Shown here: one piece after another, positions 25,701-36,805 of the stretch
Layout of the letters: every line of letters begins with the position of its first letter
Position numbering within the stretch: the first letter of the stretch is position 1
Assembly: GCA_025738555.1 (NCBI GenBank)
Contig: JAOVFP010000021.1
Coordinates: forward strand, 434,001-498,000
DNA length: 64,000 bases
Direction of reading: 5' to 3'
Source: Cyathus striatus
Lineage: Eukaryota > Basidiomycota > Agaricomycetes > Agaricales > Nidulariaceae
Notes under the pieces: model-generated
Seen by the model: only the letters and a program-made list of their open reading frames with translations
The model's database searches: none
What the model was told of the DNA's origin: nothing
Program-made: the position numbers and the translations under genes

Positions 25701-26456
25701 CATCAGGAAAAACTGAGATTCATAATTTATGCTAGTTAGTCCCAATTATTATAATTCATATAAGCATACCTAATCATGTCTAATTAGCTCTAATTCACAA
25801 TAACTTAGTCACAATTATTGATTCTTGTAAAAAGATACTGTTGCCTTAGTATAAAAAATGTATAAATTGTTTTAATGAGGCATAGTTAATGTAGTTATAT
25901 TCTGGGTATTTGCATTATCTTGAATTATCTCATAATTATATATATTTAACTTAATTCCACATTGGGCTTTGGTGTTACATTCACTTATGGTGAATTATTT
26001 AGTAATTATATATATTTGACTTTGGGCTTTGGTGTTACATCTAATTATATATAATTACAACTGATTATCAAAGCCATTGAAGATGGGTTTTATCTTAGGT
26101 TGTAACTAGCTGCAATTATGGAATAATTATTCTCATTTTAAAAGATATTTACATAGGATTTACACAAAAATGCGGTACAGATGTTTGTCAGTAAAACTAT
26201 TGATAAAGAATGTATCACATAGATCAAGTACAGTACTACTTGTCCACTGCACTGGTGCAAAGGAACCAAACTTTGGGAATAGGTGCACACTTCTTTGTAC
26301 CCTTTCTACTGGAATTATTTCACTCAGTCTATCCCCATCTTTATCTTTCTTGGGAGATATTTTGTACATTAGATGATTGGGATGAGGTTCATCAAGTATA
26401 TCACTAAACCACTCAACATAGGCATCAGGAAAAACTGAGATCCATAATTTATGCTA
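25701..26456. repeat. 34-bp direct repeats 722 bp apart
   Basis: 25701-25734 and 26423-26456 share 33 of 34 bases (begins CATCAGGAAAAACTGAGAT). The DNA between is a very AT-rich stretch with many AATTAG motifs (25735-26140) and the Plavaka-like 3' end (26160-26422). This is too long for an ordinary target duplication. Confidence 0.75.
26160..26430 (-). pseudogene. Plavaka-like transposase, C-terminal fragment
   Basis: The minus-strand frame reads DAYVEWFSDILDEPHPNHLM, then ERVQRSVHLFPKFGS, WTSSTVLDLCDTFFINSF and the stop at 26160. This order (AYVEWF, H-MY, RS-HL-P-FG, W-S-NVLD, FF-NPF) is the C-terminus I associate with Plavaka transposases, a CACTA-related group of agaricomycetes. Sequence upstream (26460-26950) has no clear continuation, so only the tail survives. 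Confidence 0.6.
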
Positions 26457-26459
26457 TTC

Positions 26460-29400
26460 TGAATCTCCAATCAAAGATCACCAAAGTATGATCTTTAGCA
26501 TCTGTGGATGGCAGAGTGAACAAAATATCACAGGAATGAAAGGTAACATTCAATATTGGATCATTATCATACTGCTTGCTAGTAAATATGTATATCATAT
26601 GTGCCCCAGTGCAGCCTGGTGAATCACCAAGAGCTGCTAAACATCATCAGATGAAAATCTGAGAAGATAGCATGATTGACTGTACACTTTGATCAATTAT
26701 GTAGCAGATGTTCAAATGATCCAGAGCTTTCACATAATTAAAGATCTCAATTTAAGTACATATTCTAGTGGAAAGGCTGAGTTCTGTGAGAGACAACATA
26801 ATAATCAAAGAGACTCGCATGTACCCTCATGTACCATGATCAAATTGCTTAAGAGTGTCAAGTAGCACCTTTGCACCAGTGACTTGGTAATGTTTGCACA
26901 GAACTTTGTGTAATGCTTACTGAATGTTGTAGTTTATAAAACAACTACTTATTTTAGTACTTAATAGTGTAGAGCATGCATTCTGCCTGCATAGCAAAAT
27001 GCAGGTTTCACTTGTTTTTCATTTCTGTTGTCTCTGCTTCATTCTCAATGTCTTCACTTCAGTTTAAAGGCCTTTGCTTAGTTATGAATATTTATGGTTT
27101 GTCATAAAAACTGAAAACATCTTGTAAGACATTAAGCCTTTAATATCATCATAATGTATTGTAGATTTGTTGCAAGTTGTGAGCAGAATGATTAGAATGC
27201 TACCATAAGACATTATAGGACAAGGATTATCATGTGAAATCCTATAAGACTGTGGGGTACTACACAATGGGTTTTAATGTATACAACTATATTTCAAGAT
27301 AATAACAATATAATCTAATTCATGCAGCACCTTGATGTGTTTTTTAAAAAACATAAACTGGTGTTTAGTCTGGCTAATTTGCATCAGGTTCAGTATGGAC
27401 TGCCTTTAGACTACAGCTTTGGTATAAAGCGGTAGTCATAAAAAAGTGTATAGCAATCAATAACTTACAATTAACTGATTTAAAATGTCTGAGAACATGA
27501 AGAGCTGAGAACTATGAATGAGTAGTGGTTATGATGAGTCTGGGTGAGTCTGGGTTAGTTGGAAGTTGGATGGGACAAAGTTGCAGTTGATTCCAGAACA
27601 TGTGCTGAGACCATGCAAGATCCAAAACGTGCTGACTATTTCACCTTCCTCAGATGTATAAAAGAGTGATGGGTTTTGTGTTGCTTTTTACTTCAAGGTA
27701 AGTAGCACAGGTAAAGGTAAGTGAAACTTAGACCAAGGTAAGTATTCTTATTTAATGTATACTTGTTAAGTTGATAAGTTGCTGACATGAGTACTTACTG
27801 TCTTCACATGTACATAAGTAGTCTAGTAATGAATGTCATAATTTATCATTCTCCAAGAGGTCACAATTTCATAATAAGATTAAATGATATAATAAGTCTT
27901 ATAAGCCTAAACAGTGCTAATAGCTTATAATCCATTAAGTAAAATAGATATATTATAATACTCTACTGTTCATCTTACAGAACTTTTAGAGCACGGAGCT
28001 TGACATATAATGTGTTATAAGGCATCCAGTCATGACCCACAACTATACCCAAGGATCCATGTTCAATTTAAGGCAGCTGGTGCCTTAAGGCCTTACAATG
28101 CACCATAATTCTTTGTGTGGCAAACTAGGTTTTCATGACATTCATTTTAAGCTCCATTTTTGGGGCATTTGTTTCATTACACTCCAACAGCCTTTATATA
28201 GTTCTTAATTACTCTATTTCATTTTGAAACTCTATGCTTCATTCTCAAGGTTCCTGGTTTGTTCTGAATGGTATAGTGTTATGTTCTTGGGGTATTTGCT
28301 TTGTGATGGATCTCTGTGTGTTGTTCTGAGTCCCTTTGTTTGGAAGCTTTGTGTATTGGTCTCTTCTCATCCTCAAAGTCTCTGATTCATTCTGAACGTA
28401 TATTTTATATTCATAAAATATTTGTTTCACTTGGAAACTCTGTATGTTGTCCTCAAGGTCTATTCATTTTCTCAAAGTCTCTGGTTCGTCCTGAATGTGC
28501 TCTCAATATTTCCTTCGCTATGAAGCTCTGTGCATCGTTTTCAAGGTCTCTTTGTGCTCTCATAGTCTCTGAATTGTTGTGAAGTACCTTGCCTTGATCT
28601 AAACAACTCTTAAATTGTTATCAAGGCTTTCAGTTCGTTATGAAGCACTGTACTTCATACTGGGTATCTGAATGTTAAATGTGATCTGTTATCTGATGCC
28701 ATTTAAGATGTTGGATAGTTTTCTTGTATACTTCAGTAGTCCTTTGCCCAATGTATTCTAGGCCCTTATGTACATAGTGTAGTATAAAATTTCTTATAAA
28801 TCAAGCTTGCATTACATCGGAAAATATATATACTTATATTGTACACAATGAGAGTTGAACACCGAACCGACTGACACACATGCTGTACTTATGTTCCGCA
28901 TATTTATATGTTAAGTCTTACTTACACAACTAATGAATTACCTTTATTTATTCTTCTCAATTGCTGCAAGGTGTAAATTTTGATGCAGCTATTCATCCAA
29001 CACTTTCTGTATCCACACATTGGTGTATAGTGTCAGCTTTCGTCCCTACCTGTTGGCATTGGCAGCCCTATTAATGAGGTGATCAATGGAATTGGTCATG
29101 GTCTACATCAGCAGAGTGAATTTCAAACTGTGTGCTCCTAAGTCATTAGCTTAGGGGCATTCTACTTATTCTACTTGCACCTCTTGTTATGCTTTTCCCT
29201 TAAGTATTCCAATTTTTTATTAATTCTTCTTCATGTTCTCTTCTTAATCTCACGGATAGCTCGATAGTCTTTGATTTTTGAGCTTTGCTTTCCCCACCCT
29301 TTCACTTGCCTGGTTTATACACTTCCTTTTACTTATTGTTTCTCATGTCTATTAAATCATGTACTAGTTGCATAGTATTTCACCTCTGCCAGCTTGAGCT

Positions 29401-29690
29401 CGGCCCCCTTCTTATTTGAAGGTCCATGCAAGAGAGCTTGGGTGACTGAATTTATTCTTTTGCATGCAAAGTTTCTCTCAGAGTTTGATTCTCATGGTTT
29501 ATTCAAGATGCTATAACTTTCTCCCTTCATCTTTGTTCACTGGCTTCACGAACCAACCATAGAACACAGACTTGCGATGCACGCATGTGGTGATGTCATG
29601 TGACATACTGGCAACTGGCTGCAAGCCATTTCTGCACACTGCCACAGCCACTTATTGTTCTGAACACATCCTTCCTCTCCCTCCCTTCAT
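26460..29690. other. Gene-poor AT-rich DNA
   Basis: No ORF with domain character. 28220-28670 holds degenerate repeats of roughly 100 bp built around TCAAAGTCTCTGRTTCRTTCTG; copies begin near 28238, 28372, 28473, 28557 and 28620. Otherwise I see nothing structured. Confidence 0.4.
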
Positions 29691-29758
29691 CCATTCTCCC
29701 TCTTCCTTCTTCCCTTAACGTCTGTTCCTTCCCTCCCTCTCATTCTCCTATCTGTCAC

Positions 29759-32590
29759 CTCATCTAGCAAGTGATGAGCATTCCCCGTCTTGCAAGTGAT
29801 GGTGCTCCCCTCATCTCGGAAATGACGAGCGCTGTATTGTTCCCTCCTTCCTCCCTCTCCCTCTTTCTCCCTCTCCACACCCTCCTCGTCTTGCAAGTGA
29901 TGAGTAGCGCTATCTCGTCCCATACCTCCCTCCTCTCCAATGTCTTCTCCCCTTGTCTAGCAAGTGACAAGAGTGGTGTCTAGGACCACAACACCCCTTC
30001 CTGCACTCTCCCTCTCATCTCACCAGTGACGTGGTGTGGCCGGCATGTCCTCATCCCCCTGCTCCTTAGCCCTTGCTGTATTTGTCTGCAAGTGACGAGG
30101 ATGGGCGTCTTTCCCCCTCGCCCTTGCCATCTCCCTCTCGCCCCTGTCTGCAAGTGATGAGGAGGCGTCTCTCCCCCACCCCCTCCCTCATCTCGCAAGT
30201 GATGAGGGTGCTAGATATTCTGGGTTGCACAGCTTCTTTGACAGCTGTCACTTGTCACCTGTCATACTTGACAGTTCTGTGATTGACAGATATGTGATTG
30301 ACAGATTGACAGCTGTCAGTTACCTTAGTTACATGGACCTTGGTTGGAACTTTGGTAGACACACTCAGTATATAAACACTCTGTAACTTGATAGTTGTTA
30401 ACAAGTTTCCTCCCCATCTTGTGTCTGTGTCTGTGTTTGTATCTGAGTCTTTGCTCCACTATCACCCTCTTTGCTCTTCATTATCCTCTATTCTCTTTCT
30501 ACCACACTCCTTATTATTTGTTACTTCTGACAGAGGGCGAGCGACTTACCCCCTCGCCTGCACCTTCTCCCTCACCCTCACCCCTCACCCTCTCCCTCGT
30601 CACTTGCAAGACAAGGGTGAGCATCTTTTCCTCTCACTCACACCCATGACCTCTTGCCCTCTCCTTTGTCTCGCAAGTGACGAGGGCAAGCATCTTCCCA
30701 CTTCTCTCCCTCACCTGTGTCTTCGTCCCCCGATTCGCAAGTGGCAAGGGGACACCCTTCCTCCCTTCTCCCTTTCCCACATTTTCATCACCCATCTCAC
30801 AAGTAACGAGGGGACACATTTCCTCCCCTCTCTCTCACCCATGTTTTTGCCCCGGACCGCTCGCCTTCTCACCCTCTCTGTCTCATCCGTGCCCACACTC
30901 ACACCCACACCCTTGTCGCGCATCGCACACGGTACGGATTGTTCGGAAGGTGCCCTCAGATCCTCCCTCTTCCTTCCATCCTCCTGTCCCTCCCCATGGC
31001 TCTATTCACCCCTTGTCGTACAGATGACAAGCATTGTATCACCCCCTCCCTGCCTCTCCTCCCCTGCTCATCTCCTACTCTTCACTCCTCTGCCTCTGCC
31101 TCCTCCCCTTCATTCTAGGCATCTGTCCCCCATCCTCTCCCCCACCTCGTCTGTCAAGCGACGAGAGTGTGTGAATGTTGATTATTATTGGCTCATACGC
31201 TCGTTCACTGAGGCAAACTGGCATGTTATAATCGTCCATCAGAGACTACGTACACACCTGGTGGATGTGGTGTGGTTGTATCATCCAGGGGGTACCATGA
31301 TTGCTGGGGGAGCAGGCCACGTTATTGAATGAATCAGGTTCATTTGTTCTAATCTTCCAAACGACTATGTCAACTCACAGTGAATCAGGTACCTCAACCT
31401 CAACACACCGTTCCCAGCACCCCAAACCTTCCTACAGCAGCTATTCTTCATTAGCCCCACTCCCACCCCCACCATTCCACCATCTGCTGGCCATCTACAA
31501 TTACAACAATATGCGAAGGCTTCGTTGGCCAACACCAGAGCTCTGTGTTGTATACATGGTGAGAATCATAATAGGGGGGGACGGGGGGAAAGAGGGAGCA
31601 GGAGGTAACGGGAAGGTATGAGGGGGGGCATGGAGACAGGGCTATGAACGTGGCCCCCACGCCAGCATCTGTTGCTCTTGCACATCCACCATTTCAGTAT
31701 CCTCCTCCCTGGGCCCCACTGGTGGCTCAGTCTACAGCTCTCCTCAATGATCTCCCACCCCATGCCAACAACTATACCCCATAATCACACCCCTTGCCAG
31801 CCCATGATGGCACTCTCGCATCCTCCATCCTGCCACCCTTCCCTCTCAATTCTCAATGGTGTATCAAATCCATCATTAGTGCTACTTCGTCGATGTCAAG
31901 ACGATGGAGCAGGAAGTGCCATTGTGAACTATGCTGGTAGAGGACGTGAGAGTAAGGATAGCAGAGGCTGAGGGGGGTATTAGAGGATGAGACGAATGCA
32001 TAGTCTTGGCAGGAGACTAGTATGGGAACATGATGGATGTCCTTGAAGGTCAAGATGAGAGTGCATGTGTCTCCCCACCTCATCTTGCAAGTGACGAGTG
32101 CACGTCTCTCGTTCGTCAAGCAACAAGAGCAGGTGCGCTTCCATCCTCTCCCCACCTCGTCCATCAAGCGATGAGGGTGGGTGTGCTTCTGTCATCTCCC
32201 CACCTTGTCTGTCAAGCAATGAGAGTGGGTGCACTTCCGTCCTCTCCCCACCTTGTCTGTCAAGCGACGAGAGTGGGTGTGCTTCTGTCCTCTCCCCACC
32301 TCTTCTGTCAAGTGATGAGAGTAGGTGCATCCCTCTCTCCTCCTCTCCCCCACCTTGTCGCTACCAGGACATTGTGTGCATGTCCCCCCTCCCCCCTCCC
32401 CTCCCTGCCTCATCTGTCAAGTGAGGAGAATGTGTGCGTCCTCCTTCCTCATCACTTGCCAACACTGCCTCATGTGCTCTCCCTCCCTGTCCCTCGTCCC
32501 CCTGTCCCTCCCTTCCTTGTCTCCTTCTCCCTTCCTTGTCTTCCTCTCACTCCCTTCCCTTGCCCTCGTCTCATAAGTGATGATGGCGAG
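29759..32590. repeat. Dispersed short hairpin family in CT-rich DNA
   Basis: A 20-nt hairpin of the form CTCGTC, 8-nt loop like TTGCAAGT, GACGAG recurs about twenty times in a pyrimidine-rich region. Perfect examples: 29759-29778 and 30187-30206 (CTCATC/GATGAG), 29952-29971 and 31012-31031 (CTTGTC/GACAAG), 31146-31165 (CTCGTC/GACGAG). Between 32145 and 32340 it is part of a 48-bp tandem unit (CCTCTCCCCACCTTGTCTGT...). ORFs across the area come from the repeat and composition. Confidence 0.75.
30209..30532 (+). mobile_element. Solo LTR, family B copy 2 (324 bp)
   Basis: TGCTAGATATTC...TTACTTCTGACA with the 5-bp duplication GAGGG (30204-30208, 30533-30537). The left duplication is the last five bases of a hairpin repeat (stem GATGAG plus GG), so the LTR inserted into the hairpin-repeat region. 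Confidence 0.9.
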
Positions 32591-32759
32591 CTTCTTTCCC
32601 CTCACGCCCTCTTGCCCTTGCCATCGCCCTCTCCTTCTCTCACCTTGCCTCCCTCCATGTCCCTCTCTCCCCTTGCCCCCTCTTCCTCTCTCTCTCCTTC
32701 TCTTGCTCCCACTCTTGCTCTAACAGTGTTGTCATTTGTTACTATTTCATCTTGTTAGT

Positions 32760-33384
32760 TAGTTTCTTGTTTACTGTAGGTAGTGTGTTGTATTAGTAAA
32801 GGTAGTTTATTGTATGAGCATATGTAGATTTTGTAATACCATAGGTATACTGTACATTAGTAAGTAATATAGTAATAATTTGTGAGATTTTGAAAGAGTC
32901 TCTGGACTCCACCTGATATCATGGAGGAGTATGGTATACAGATGATTAGTATGAACTACTAAATTTGCATAGAATGATGTTATAGTTCAATATAATAAGG
33001 TCATAATTGGTACAAATTACACATAGAATGCTTTATATTGCTATATGATTAGGATATAATCAGCTTGAATTAGGACTTAATTAGCATGAATTAGGACATA
33101 ATTACTTCTACTTAAGACATAATTCATGTGAATCTTATTTTGATGTTCCTGTACCACAGTATAATTAGGACTAATTACTGCTAATTATATGCATTTAAGA
33201 TAATTATATCCACTGAATTTGGGTCCAAGTTCTAATTATGCAAGATTTGTCTACTTATTGTAATTTTTATAATTGATGTTAATTAGATGTTTTTATTATA
33301 AAGTGGTGTAATGATGCACAATATACTGGTAATTATGGTGAAGTATGCCTAAGAAGAGTAAATTACACATCTCAAGTTTTCCTG
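32760..33384. other. AT-rich stretch with AATTAG repeats
   Basis: Short repeats such as GAATTAGGAC (33069, 33093) and many TAATTA motifs, similar in texture to 25735-26140. No gene. Confidence 0.45.
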
Positions 33385-34200
33385 ATGACTACTGGGGCCA
33401 AGCAGATGATTTACTGGAATCAGCTGGATGGGAACAATATTGAAGTTGATGGGTATGATTTGAGTGGGGAGTTTAAGAGTCCAGTGTATAATTCCAAGTG
33501 TGGGTTTGTGGATGGTGCACAGAATGATATTTTTGGGAGTGGGTCTTTGGGTAGTAGGACTTCAAGCAGTGAATCCTCTGCCTCATCTGCCTCTGCCTCT
33601 GCTGCCTCTTCGTCAAGCAGTGGATCTTTGAGTAGTGGATCATCAAGTGGATCGTCTAGCAACGATTCTTCCAATGCCTCAGGAAGCTCCAGTCCCAGCT
33701 CTGCCTTCCCTGCCTCTACCTCTTCCAGCTCCTCTTCTGACTCTAGCGCAATAGTGGCAGTAGCAGCAGCAGCAGATGACCCTCCCAGCTCATCTACCAC
33801 CTCTTCCCCCACTGGTTCATCCAGCTCCAACTCCAATTCCAATAATCTCAACCCTGGCTCTAGCTCTAGCTCCAGCCCCTCCAGCTCCTCCACATCATCT
33901 CCTTCAATATTGTCTCCTTCAACACCCTCTACTCCTTCCATTCCAACTTCATCCACTTTATCTGCCTCATCCACTACCTCCGTCTCAGCTACATCAAGTA
34001 AAAGCAGCGCACCCCAATGCAAGCACCAGCACTGCCAGCACCGTCGTCAGTCCCCTGTGCCCGAGCCTGAACCTGCTCTGGAGCCAGTAGCAATTCCCCC
34101 CTCTCAGAACCTCGTATCTAGGATGAGGCAGTACCACAGGACTCAGGAGAGCGGCTTCTCATTCTTGGTAGATTCCCCCTCCCAGTTTGCAGCTCATTAA
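33385..34200 (+). CDS. Hypothetical Ser-rich protein
   Basis: Single 271-codon frame from the ATG at 33385 to TAA at 34198. About 60 ordinary residues (IYWNQLDGNNIEVDGYDLSG) are followed by a Ser/Thr/Pro-rich low-complexity region built mostly of TCx codons, then a short tail with a His/Cys run (CKHQHCQHRRQ). No signal peptide or known domain. The complementary strand is also open across the Ser-rich part, which warns that composition alone could explain the frame. It may be a real host gene or an exon of one. Confidence 0.35.
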   Translation: MTTGAKQMIYWNQLDGNNIEVDGYDLSGEFKSPVYNSKCGFVDGAQNDIFGSGSLGSRTSSSESSASSASASAASSSSSGSLSSGSSSGSSSNDSSNASGSSSPSSAFPASTSSSSSSDSSAIVAVAAAADDPPSSSTTSSPTGSSSSNSNSNNLNPGSSSSSSPSSSSTSSPSILSPSTPSTPSIPTSSTLSASSTTSVSATSSKSSAPQCKHQHCQHRRQSPVPEPEPALEPVAIPPSQNLVSRMRQYHRTQESGFSFLVDSPSQFAAH

Positions 34201-36029
34201 TCCCAGCTAGACTGGGATTGATCAAGTGCCATGCATGTGTTCATTAGGCATGGGGAGCTGGATTCTATTACCTCCTGCCTTTCCTCTAGGTTATCATGGT
34301 GCCACGTGCTTCCTGCTTATCATCTCTGCTGAATTTGTCATAGCTTGCATCTTTACAATGTCAGAGGCTGTGCCTCTGCATACCCCTCCCTCCCTTTTAC
34401 CTTACCACTGCCCAGAAGTTAGTGGTGGTGGTGTTTCCTAGATGCTTTTATTATCCTAGATCCTGTTTTTCTCTTGACTTGAAGGTGTCTGTCCATGGAT
34501 CAGATTGGGTTGTGCTGTGTTGTACTTAACTAGGTTAGTTAGGATACTTACTGATACCTTTCTTGTTGTGCATCTATTGGATAGGTGATGTAGTTAATGG
34601 TTGTTGGTTCTTTTTTGGTGTGATGTGAGGGCGTGTGTGTATAAAGGGTCCATCCATTTGAATGAGAAATAGAAATACATTCCAATGGTCATAGACAGGA
34701 CTAAAGCTACAATACATCGCTTCTCAGCTCAACTTCCCCTGCAAACCCACCCAAAAAATCCAATGTCTGATGGAAAAGCTCATCAAAATCACCAAGGAGG
34801 CCCCAGCAATCAAGAAGCGTCGCCACATCCTCCTCTCCCAGTCCTAGTACACCATCTACCCCATTTGCATGTCCCCTACTCTGACTCATAGACACGCACT
34901 CTTCTTCCAGCCACACCTCCAGTACCTCTTCCCCTCCCACTATAATACTGCGCAGATGTGCAATGTCAATCTGTGTAAGTGGTGTAGACTTGGATGTAAT
35001 TGTAGCATCCAGGACAAGGTCGACCCCAGAGCCTTCATCTGGGTCCCATATTTGACGTTGGAGAACTGCAAGCCAGGCTTGGTCCAGGTCATCTAGGAAG
35101 TCAATAAGCTCTGTGAGAGTTGAGCAGGGGTCTGCTTCTGTGGCTGCTGGTGTGTTCCCGTTTGGCATTGTCGAGTCTGGGGAAATGTCCATTGCGTCTT
35201 CAGTGTGGTCTTCTGGGGCAGTTGAGGGGACTGTGAGAGGGTATCTGCATACTGCTCCTAGAACGTCGCCTGTTAGTTGGAGCATGTATGTTGTGTGGAG
35301 GCTTGTGCTGGGATCCACAGGGGGAATTTGGAGGATGAAAGAGGAGGTGTCAGGTGGCTGAGAGGTAGGTATGTAGTGTTTTAACTGAGGATGTTGGTTG
35401 TGATCTATCATTTTACCACAATACAGAATAGATAATCCCTGTACACAGATTCTGTTCAGTCCTGTAAGAGAAAGAGATACCAAGCAGACATATGTTGTTA
35501 TATCAAGAAATACCACAGACAAAAGTGGGAATCAATATGACAATATAAAAACATATGTGAAAGCCATGAAAGATCATCTACTCGAAAGGAGTACAAACCG
35601 CTTCTTATATCCCTTCGTCAGTTCCAGGAACTTTCCATCTAGGTACATTGTAAGTTGACGTTCTCATAAGTGTCAGCCAATTATTTTCATTAAATGCCTA
35701 GGTTTTATGATCATGGTGATCATATAAGCTAGGCATTTTTTTTATGATCACCCACTATTATATATGTAGTAGTGAATGTATGATTACTAGTGAATGTATA
35801 AGTGATCATAAGTGATCTTTCAGTGTTTTAGTAGTGTTTCAGGTGGATATTTACTTACTACTGGTACTAATGAATGTAATGGTGATCATAGGTGATCATT
35901 AGGTGTTTCAAGTGCATATTCACTTATTACTGGTACTAAAGAACATATATGTGATCATAAGTGATCATTATATATTACAATTGCATATTATTTTGAATAA
36001 TATTATATATATCACACATGTGACATATC

Positions 36030-36300
36030 TTGAACTTGTCACGCATATTCCCACACTTCACATTTGTGACATCCTTCTCGCGCGTCATGTCTGTCACTCA
36101 TATTCCCGCGCATCACGCATATTCCCGCGCATCATGCATATTCCCGCACTTCTCGCATATATTCGCATGCGTCACACTATTCATGTGTGACACATATATT
36201 CGCACATGTCACACTGTTCACGCGTGTCACGCTATTCACGCGTGTCACGTGCGTCACATTTATCATTTGTCACACTTTTAGTGCTCGTCATACATGTCAC
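36030..36300 (+). repeat. Subterminal GTCAC/CGCGC array
   Basis: Degenerate repeats of GTCACNCATATTCCCGCGC and TCACGCTATTCACGCGTG in the left arm of the element at 35665. The same motifs, much expanded, fill both arms of the element at 41793. Confidence 0.8.
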
Positions 36301-36805
36301 CTGCTTTCATTTGTCACACTTTGCACAACTATCATGCATTTGATGGTGTTACTCTTTGATTCACATTACATGTTTTATGTGTGTCACTCATCATGCTTTT
36401 TGCATATGTTACATTTTTCACAATTTTCACTGCTCAGTAATGTAATTTGGCTTTTGATATTGACAACATATCTAGATGTGGAACCTATATTAAGTGGGGG
36501 ATACTTAGTATATCACAATTGTTGGGATTATTTTTTTGAAAAAGTAATTGCTGACTTCATAATTTTGAACACATTTTTTTTCAAGAAAAGTGACTCAAAA
36601 TGCTATATTATGATGTTTCCAAATGGTTGGAAGCCATTTTGAAATTTCGGCCTCAAACATTTTGCAGCTTATGTAATTACATCATGTGATATTTCTAAGC
36701 AACAATTTGTCTACGTAATTAGAACACATGATGTTTCCATGCGAATGGAACAGCTTGTGTGGTGTGTGTGTCATTCTAAAAACAGATAGTTTTGCCCCCA
36801 GAATC

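Noticed and set aside
30388..32758. Plus-strand ORFs of 314 and 242 codons
   Set aside because: Low-complexity Pro/Ser/Leu translations of pyrimidine-rich repeats; the first begins inside a solo LTR.
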